Origin: Patiria miniata
Lineage: Eukaryota > Echinodermata > Asteroidea > Valvatida > Asterinidae
Direction of reading: 5' to 3'
Assembly: GCF_015706575.1 (NCBI RefSeq)
Contig: NW_024037059.1
Coordinates: 30,638,129 to 30,702,128, forward strand
DNA length: 64,000 bases
Under the pieces are notes generated by a model. It saw nothing but the letters and a program-made list of their open reading frames with translations. It was not told where the DNA came from and did not search any database. Positions 56,120-64,000 of this stretch are shown here, piece by piece. Position numbers and translations under genes: made by a program. Within the stretch, counting starts at the first letter, position 1; each line of letters starts with the position of its first letter.

Positions 56120-59020
56120 TTGCAAAGTGATCGCCTCTAGAGATACTTATGACGGTTCTAACATGCCTACCTCTGGGGCGACCATAAATGCAAAATGATC
56201 GCCTCTAAAGGTACTGATGACGATTCCAACATGCACACCATAATTGCAATAAGGTTGCCCCGAGAGGTACTGTATAATGACGATTCCGAAATGCACCTCA
56301 AGAGGCGACCATACTTGCAACACGATCGCCTCTAGAGGTAATGATGATAGAAACGTGCGTACCTCTAGGGGCGACCATAATTGTAATAAAGTCGTCGCCT
56401 CTAGAGGTACTGATGGTGATTCCAACATGCAAACCTCTATGGGCAACCATAATTGTAAAATGATCGCATCTAGAGGCACTGAAAACGATACCAAGATGTG
56501 CACCTCTAGGGGCGACCATAATTGCAAAACGATGCCCTATAGAGGTACTGCTGGCGATTGCAAAATGCCTACCTCTAGGGGTGACCGTAATCGCAATACG
56601 ATCACCTCTAGAGGTACTGATGGTGATTCCAAAATGCCTACCTCTAGTGGCGATGATTGCAATACGATCACCTCTAGAGGTACTGATGAGGATTCCAAAA
56701 TGCATAAATCTAGGGGCGACCATAATTGCATTTAGGTCGCCACTGAAGGTACTGATGATGATTCCAACATGCCTACCACTAGGGGCGACCATAATTGCAA
56801 AATGTTCGCCCCTAGAGGTACTGGTGTTGATTCCAACATGCATACCTCTAGGGCGACCATAATTGCAAAGTGAACATCTCTGGAGGTATTGATGACGATT
56901 CAAAAAAACCTCCAGGGGCAACCGTAATTGCAATACCGTCACCCCTAGAGGGACTGATGGCAATTCCAACATGAATACCTCTAGCAGCAACCATAATTGC
57001 AAAACGGTCGCCTCTAGAGGTACTGATTCCAACATGCATACCTCTAGGGGCGACCATAACTGCGAAATGGTCGCCCCTAGAGGTATTGATGGCGATTCCA
57101 GCATGAATACTCTAAGGGCGACCATAATTGCAAAGTGTGGTCACCTCTAGAGGTAGTGATGGCGATTCAAATATTCATACCTCTAGGGGTGACCAAAATT
57201 GCAATACGGTCGCCCTAGATGTTTACTGATGGCGATTCCAACATAAATACTCTGGTGATTCCAACGTGAATACTCTAAGGGCGACCATAATTGCAAAATG
57301 GTCGCCTCCAGAGCTACTAATGATGATCCCAAAACGCACCTTGGGCGACAATAATTGCAAAACGGTTGTTCTAGAGGTAGTGATGGCGATTCCAATATTC
57401 ATACCTCTAGGGGCGTCCAAAATTGCAATACGGTCGCCCTAGAGGTATGCTGATGGCGATTCAAACTTCATACCTCCAAGGGTGACCATAATTGCAAATT
57501 GGTCGCCTTTAGAGCTACTTATGACGATCCCAAACTGCATCTTGGGCGACAATAATTGCAATGACGATCACCTCTAGAGGTACTGGTGACAATTCCAACA
57601 TGCATACCTCTAAGGGCGACCATAATTGCACAATGGTCGCCTCTAGAGGTACTGATGACGATTCCAAAATTCATACCGCTAGTGGCAACCATAATTGCAA
57701 TGATGATTGCCTCTAGAGGTACTGGTTATAATTCCAAAAATGCATTAATCTAGGGGGAGACCGTAATTGCATTACGGTCGCCTCTAGAGGAACTGATGAC
57801 GATTCCAACATCCATACCTCTGGGGCAACCATAAATGCGAAACAGTCCCCCTAGAGGTATTGATAGCCATTCCAACACAAATAACAATAGCGGCAACCGT
57901 AATAGCAAAATGGTCGCCTCTAGAGCTACTGACGAGGATCCCAAAATGCATCTTGGGGTGACCATAATTGCAATACGGTCGCCTCTAGAGGTACTGATGG
58001 CAATTCCAATACTCATACCTCTAGGGGCGATCAAAATTGCAATACGTACGGTCGCCCTAGAGGTATACTGATGGCGATTCCAACATGCATACCTCTAGGG
58101 GCGACCATAATTGCAAAATGATAGCCTCTAGAGGTACTGATGACGTTTCAAAAATGCATACCTCAAGCGGCGACCAAGATTGCAATAGGATCAGTGGATC
58201 ACCCCTTGAGGTACTGATGACGATAGAAACACTCGTGCGTACCTCTAGGGGCGACCATATATATGCAATATGATCACCCCTACAGGTACAGATGACAATA
58301 GAAATACCAACACTCTCAAGGCGATCATCAATGCAAGATTGCCCTAAACGCACCTACCGCTACGAGCGACCACAAATTCAATAGGATCGCCCCTTGAGGA
58401 ACACATGACGATAGAAACACGCGTACCTCTAGGGGCAACCATCAATGCAATAGGATCGCCCCTAGAGGTACAGATGAAGATAGAAACGCGCCTACCTCTA
58501 GGGGTGACCATAAATTCAATAAGATCGCCCAGAGGTACAGGTGACGATAGAAACACATGTACCTCTAAGGGCAACCATCAATGCAATAAGATCGCCCCTA
58601 GAGGTGCAGATGACGATAGAAATGCGCGTACCTCTAGGGCCGACCATCAATGCAATAGGATCGCCCCTAGATGTACTGATGACGATAGAAACGCGTGTAC
58701 CTCTAGGGGCAACCATAAATGCAATAAGATCGCCCCTAGAGGTACTAATGACAATAGAAACGCGTGTACCTCTAGGGGGGACCATATATGCAATATGATC
58801 ACCCCTAGAGGTACGGATGACAATAGAAATGCCAACCCTCTTGGGGTGATCATCAATGCAACATTGCCCTAAACGCGCCTACCGCTAGGAGCGACCATAA
58901 ATTCAATAGGATTGCCCCTTGAGGAACAGATGATGATAGAAACGCGCGTACCTCTAGGGACGACCGTCAATGCAATAAGATCGCCCCTAGAGGTACAGAT
59001 GAAGATAGAAACGGCTGGTC
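56120..59020. repeat. Hairpin satellite, about 43 units of about 67 bp
   Basis: Tandem degenerate units, each with ACCTCTAGGGGCGACCAT, a loop AATTGCAAA-like, and ATGGTCGCCTCTAGAGGT, which pair at 17 of 18 positions, joined by a spacer like ACTGATGACGATTCCAACAT. From about 58200 the spacer changes to GATGACGATAGAAACGCG and the loop to AAATGCAAT or CAATGCAAT, giving two sub-blocks. Open frames on both strands (up to 275 codons) are periodic by-products and not called as genes. Confidence 0.92.
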
Positions 59021-62000
59021 AGTTTTCTAAGGTAAGTCTTTGTTCAAGTTAGGTGTTGCTGGGACTAATGTATTCTGACTAGTTTTTGAATTGGGCTATA
59101 CCATTTGAAAGAATGCCAAGAAAACATTTTACATTTTTTTGTTTTAAAGTTTACTAGAAACCCATCTCATGATCACACACATGATGATGATATTACAGAA
59201 TAATACTTATGTCCAGCTTGGACCCCAAAGTCGGTGTATTATACATGTTACTGTACTTAACAAAATAAGTGAAATTGCTGGTACAAGTATACGTACAATA
59301 CACACCATCATTAAACAGGGAAAATATTACTGTAATGTACTGTTGCAATTTCACATATGCCTAAAGTCAATGGACCTTTTGCACGGAGCACTAAGTTTGG
59401 AGGTGATTTTTAACTTTCATATTTAGTAACAAGGTTTATATACACATGTGTATCCCTTGGAATAAAAGCAATGTACCTCCAACATCGCGGCAATGCAAAG
59501 GATCTATATTATTTCATGACTTTCATGTATGCACTTTGTTTTAAGGTTGCTCCATTCTTGACACAAAAGCAATTTGTGATATCATGCCAACTTTTTTCCA
59601 CAACCAAAATTCACAATAACAGTTTTAACATATTTCAACTCCAGCAAATTTTGCTGTGAATTTACTGTGATGCCCAATTAAGTCTGCATTCCAATTCTAT
59701 AGACCAGCTTTAACAAAAACAAAAACAAGGATGTTTGCATGTGCACTGTACAAACACGGACCCTACTTGTGTCGTGAATTTGATAGTGCAAAACTGGTAT
59801 AAAAAAGTGTATTATGCAGTTTATGGTACAATTATTTCATTGAATGCACAAGTGCAAGTTTTGTTTTCATTCATCGTTACGGCTTGTACATTTATAATCA
59901 AACTCAATTCCCTTGAAAAAAGAAATGAAAAAAAAACCACCAAAAAACATATTACTTTTAACACTTATTGTATCCCTATTAAGACTAGTACATTTTTTCA
60001 TATAACTGGTAATATTGTGGACTTGTGCCACCCACACTATTACCATAGTAACAGACTATTAAGTTCCGCAATATATAAAAATAATACCTGTTGCAGAAAC
60101 AATACATGTTAGCAATACAAGTTTTCTACATGTAATATGTGTGCTATTTAGGGGTTTAAAGAATAAAACTCTTTTCCAAAAGACAAAAGAAATATATCAA
60201 CAATCTCCCTCTATTGCATCATATTTTTCTAAGTTCAATAAGTTACAATGTAAAACTGAAACGAAACCCACAAAACTTTTCATCTCATTTTCTTAGATTT
60301 CTATAAACAGAGGATTAAATATACTTGTTTCATTATTGTAAAGATCATTTACTTTCCAGGGATTTAGTAATTTTACTGATTTATAACAAATCCAGAATGC
60401 TAAGGCATGTGGTAAACAAAGTAGATACATGTATCAACATTTAATTAATCATTTTGGCCAAAAGAGTACAATCGCTCAGTCCAAATTTCCCCCGAATCAT
60501 GATTTCCATTAACAATTTCAAAATAACATTCAGTAACATTGGCACTTTGCAAAATATTCAACACATATTTACACAACCGTCTTAATTTTATTTACAGTAG
60601 ATTTTTTTTCCATATTTTCTGAACTAAAGATTCTTTCAAGGGCAATTTCAAACTCAATTTGTGTGCATGTTCATCATGGGGTTATGGCCTGTTGGTAAAG
60701 GATTGTGATGTTTGTATGTAAAAACTCCTCACCATATCTTTTAAGTTAAACCAGTGACAGTTTAATTGAATAACCTACGAATTAAAGGTAATATACAACA
60801 TTTGCAAGCATCAAGAAACAAAATTGCCAAATTATTATATAACAACTTACTTGACTTTAAGTGAATAATAGTCTCAAGCATCCTGTGAAATCATGGCACC
60901 TGGTATGCTGTCATTTTCAAGAAAATTTTATATTTTGTATCATTTCCAACGATGGCCTGTTAACCATCTTGGGAAAAAAATACTGCCCCATACTTACCAA
61001 CTTTAGTCAGTTACATTTTGTTTGAAATTGGTTGCACATCCGTGAACGTATGCAAGCCTGCTAGTCTGGTTCCCTGACCTGAAAATACCCTGAGGTTTAT
61101 AAATTGCTCCACTTTGTCAGGGTCAGGGAACCAGACTACAAGAACAACATTTTTTTCTTGGCTTTTCCAGCATCCATGAACACAAAACTTTAAACAGGTC
61201 AGTGTAACAATAATTTGCTACAAAATACTAACCCCCAAATCCATCCATTTCTGAATATAACAGCAAAAGCAAATGTTGTATATTACATTTTAACCAAATC
61301 AGTGATGCACAAAATGCAGAAACTCACCTAACCACACAAATGAAAATAACCCATAGAAATAACAGTTGGAATAGCGTTGAGTACCGTTTCAGTGAGAAAC
61401 TCTTCACCCTAACCTATACTGGTTGATTATAGTTGAACTGGTCACTTCTACTATCAGGATCAGCTCAGCAACACTGCTGATTACTTACTGTGTCAATTTC
61501 TTTCTCTTATTAAAAGTGTATAGGCACATTTGTCTGAAACATATCTAAATAATAACAGGAACACCGCTTTTGCTTAATTTTTACAAAAAAATCTGTAATA
61601 ATTTAATACATCTCCGAATTGAGTGCCCTTCACAACAAAATCTCTTGGAGCACCAATTTTGCCAAAACTAAACACAACGTTAATTTCATCACCAAATGAC
61701 AAGATTTACAAGCTTATGCAGCAATACATAAAAAAGCAACAAGATTACAGAAACTTTCTTGCCGCTTGTACAATACTTTTTTTATTCCACTATTTGCTTA
61801 CATGTACCAACAAAGTAAAAGGTAAAATTGTAATACTTTTGTGCAGTATTCATGTACAGGTTTTGTAAATGTAGACATTTATATACATGTACTTTTCAGA
61901 CCCCTTTGGTGATTTTGTACAAAGACACAATATGTAATGCCACTTTTCCCTTTTTAAGCACCCTATTTATAGTGACACACAGTTGCTCAGCAAAGAACTT

Positions 62001-62736
62001 GTACCAGCCAAATAGTATCAACAGACAAATATTTCCTGTGACTTTTTTTTCCCCAGCTAATTGTAAGGTGTTGCATGACAATTTGTCAAGCAACATTTTC
62101 TGCTTTGCAGCTTTCTGCAAAAATCTGGACAATCACCAGGGTTCGAAATATTCCCCATGTGCGAATGGGACTTTTTGAGCCCCGGCGTGAGTGGGAGCAA
62201 TAATGAATGTCACGTGATGTGGGTTCCACCAATCAAATGACAAGGATCCGTATGTCAGTTAAAGCTGAATAACTATTATACACTTGTATTGCGATGTGCA
62301 TTCAGTGTTTTTAGGGGGCCTTCGAGAAGCTCAGGAGATTTTTGCTCTTCGGCTTCTGGTTCAAATTCCATGGTTATTGACTCTATGCATGAATGTAGAG
62401 GGCGCTTTAGCGCCACTCACGAGACCTGTTGGGAGGGACAAACCATGCTGCTGGTTCACTTGAGTATGGCGTGAAGTACGCACAACTAACATTCTAAATG
62501 TGCATAAACCTGTGAGCGTCAGGCACCATCGGTGACGCTTTAAAGTCCTTCTAAGGGTCCCCTTCCAACTTATTCTTTGCAACTGTTAAGGGATACTTGT
62601 ACACAGTAACCACCGGCCTCTAACGTGGGGGAGCCAAGCTCAGTATGAGATCCATGGATGTAGCCAAAGCCAAAAGACAAAGCGGAGGTTTGACAAATGT
62701 GCCTAGATGCCCCCCTCTCTCCCCCCCCCCTCCAGA
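59020..62736 (-). other. Probable long 3' UTR of FAK / intergenic
   Basis: AT-rich, apparently low in repeats except a partial TTAA-family copy at about 60880-61010 and short inverted words near 61055-61140. Candidate AATAAA signals on the minus strand occur near 61781-61786 and about 60596. UTR status is inferred from position only. No coding region recognised. Confidence 0.35.
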
Positions 62737-63018
62737 TCATACTTCTTGAGCTCTGAGCCGCGCCGTGTCCACAGCATCCAGTAAGTTCTTAGCATCCACT
62801 GCCAGGATGTGGCCAGCAGACAGCATCCCCTTCTTGTAGTCCTGATCTAGAGTGGTGGTGGCGTAACGCTGGGCTAGCTTCATGGCGTTGATCAACTCGG
62901 CCATGTCTGAGCTCAGCACCTTGTGAGCCATTTGGATGCTGCGATGGGTCTGGGGAGGTAAGGAGCTGTACAGGCCGTCTACACTGGCTAGGAGGTTCTT
63001 GAGGGACAAGCCCACATC
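62737..63018 (-). CDS. PTK2: Focal adhesion kinase (FAK), last coding exon, FAT domain end
   Basis: Phase 0 entry after acceptor ttgcccag; stop TGA at 62737-62739; 93 codons. Encodes DVGLSLKNLLASVDGLY, then IQMAHKVLSSDMAELINAMK, LAQRYATTTL and HILAVDAKNLLDAVDTARL. These align by eye with the last helices of the FAK/Pyk2 focal adhesion targeting four-helix bundle (DLAELINKM.LAQ and LAVDAKNLLD). FAT binds paxillin LD motifs and docks the kinase at integrin adhesions. The rest of the gene lies beyond the right edge. It converges tail-to-tail with the receptor gene. FAK rather than Pyk2 is my choice because invertebrates usually have one family member. Confidence 0.93.
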   Translation of the reverse strand, partial: DVGLSLKNLLASVDGLYSSLPPQTHRSIQMAHKVLSSDMAELINAMKLAQRYATTTLDQDYKKGMLSAGHILAVDAKNLLDAVDTARLRAQEV

Positions 63019-63169
63019 CTGGGCAATCAGGAAAAACAGTAAACATTTTTTTTTTTTTTTACGTCATCTTTAATGAGGGTAAACTCCGATCAGTGCAAGG
63101 CACTGCTTTCCATGGAGGCCCTCAAGTTAATGAGAACTATGAGACCCATTATGTAGCACCTTTATAAGG

Positions 63170-63437
63170 ATTAACAAGGTGCTGCGGCGCATATTGCAGC
63201 CACTGCCAGAAACACCGGGGCAAACCCCTTCTCTTAGCGATAAGTGTTTCTGGTTTCTTTTACGTGCATTACACAACACACGGGACCCATGGCTTTACGT
63301 CCCATCCGAAGGACGAAGCAATAATGGTAAAGTGCCTTGCTCAAGAGCACAAGCACCATGTACCCACGGTCAGGATCCGAACCCATGTACCACGGCACAC
63401 GAGTGGAACACTGTAACCATTGGACCACAGCACCCCA
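63170..63437 (-). repeat. tRNA-derived SINE with Nin/core-like domain
   Basis: Minus strand: GTCCAATGGTTACAGTGTTC head, GGTTCGGATCC B box, then GAGCAAGGCACTTTACCATT and CCTTCGGATGGGACGTAAAG, a domain recurring in SINEs of many animals. It lies in the last FAK intron. Confidence 0.75.
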
Positions 63438-63554
63438 CTTTCAAAGATCAAAGCAAGGCAAAGTAGTCTGAAGAAGTAGTCTAAACATCCAAAGATCGAA
63501 GCAAGGCAAAATAGTCTGAAGATAAAACTGATTTCTAACAATTATGCATGTAAT

Positions 63555-63700
63555 TTATAAGTTGAACAAAGAAATTGACTGGCGCCGGGTTTGAATCTGC
63601 GACCTCTGGATTACCGTGCCGGTGCTCAACTAACTGAGCCATCCAGCCCTATGTTGGGGTTCCTCATTTTGTCAATATCAATGCCAGAGCCCTCAATACA
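63555..63700 (-). repeat. tRNA-derived SINE, Ala-like family, copy 3
   Basis: Minus-strand GGGCTGGATGGCTCAGTTAG and GATTCAAACCC-type B box. Very close to the 10692 copy. Confidence 0.75.
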
Positions 63701-64000
63701 TGTACACAGGGGGTTAGGATTAAAATACTTTGAATGTATAATGTACTTATGGCCAGTTTCATAGCAATCAATTTGTAACCAAAAAAATTCTAAAACGTGA
63801 AATCATAAAAACCTTCGGTTCTTGGTTTAGTTGTGATTTTGGGAAAATGTTGCTCAACAAATATTAATCCTTTGGTGCACAGGGTGGTCGCTAACCACCA
63901 CCCTAGAAACTTAAAGAAGAAATTTGAGCTGAAATTCCTCATTGAAGCTCTTGAATCATGCACAAAAGTGGCTTTTTGATAAAACACTGGCGTGTGACAA

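Noticed and set aside
56147-58872. Many open frames (up to 275 codons) on both strands
   Set aside because: They follow the 67-bp satellite, change frame with unit length and encode only its translated period.
62289-62582. Short open frames next to the FAK stop codon
   Set aside because: They lie in the probable 3' UTR and a repeat-like patch; no family match.
1-64000. Retrovirus, LTR element, Polinton, LINE or CRISPR array
   Set aside because: No reverse transcriptase, integrase, capsid-like or Cas-like motif and no regularly spaced array was seen on either strand.

Overview
The window reads as nuclear DNA of a marine invertebrate deuterostome. An echinoderm (sea star or sea urchin) is most likely and a hemichordate is possible. 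The reasons are the animal-only gene families, many short exons in kb-scale AT-rich introns, abundant tRNA-derived SINEs and foldback MITEs, and frequent TAGGCCTA-type words. No species is claimed.

Layout. (1) 6314-54893, + strand: the 3' part of one large gene for a single-pass receptor of the neurexin/CASPR (contactin-associated protein, Nrx-IV, axotactin) superfamily. I reconstruct 33 exons whose 32 intron phases all agree, giving 1701 residues up to a stop codon. The 5' end lies outside the window. Domain order: half LamG, EGF, LamG, LamG, EGF, CASPR-type fibrinogen-like region, LamG, EGF, LamG carrying a WAP (four-disulfide core) cassette exon, EGF, LamG, transmembrane helix, and a cytoplasmic tail with a protein-4.1-like juxtamembrane motif and a C-terminal ETCV PDZ ligand. 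(2) 46189-53197, - strand, nested inside the last 9.5-kb intron of that gene: a six-exon, 451-residue, uninterrupted PIF/Harbinger (HARBI1-like) nuclease-derived gene whose DDE acidic residues are largely replaced. (3) About 56.12-59.02 kb: a tandem array of about 43 units of about 67 bp, each able to form a hairpin, between the two convergent host genes. (4) 62737-63018, - strand: the last coding exon of focal adhesion kinase (FAK/PTK2), encoding the end of the FAT domain. The 59.0-62.7 kb stretch is plausibly its 3' UTR.

Introns are full of non-autonomous DNA elements: a Harbinger MITE pair with TTA target duplications, a hAT-like element with an 8-bp duplication, TA-flanked mariner-like and foldback elements, a TTAA-flanked family, several tRNA-derived SINE families and two minisatellites. 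I saw no retrovirus or LTR element, CRISPR array, rRNA gene or convincing functional tRNA gene.

Functionally, the receptor and FAK both belong to cell-surface adhesion and signalling, but their adjacency is not evidence of a shared pathway. The most unusual items are the WAP cassette inside a LamG domain, the apparently domesticated Harbinger gene, and the hairpin satellite.
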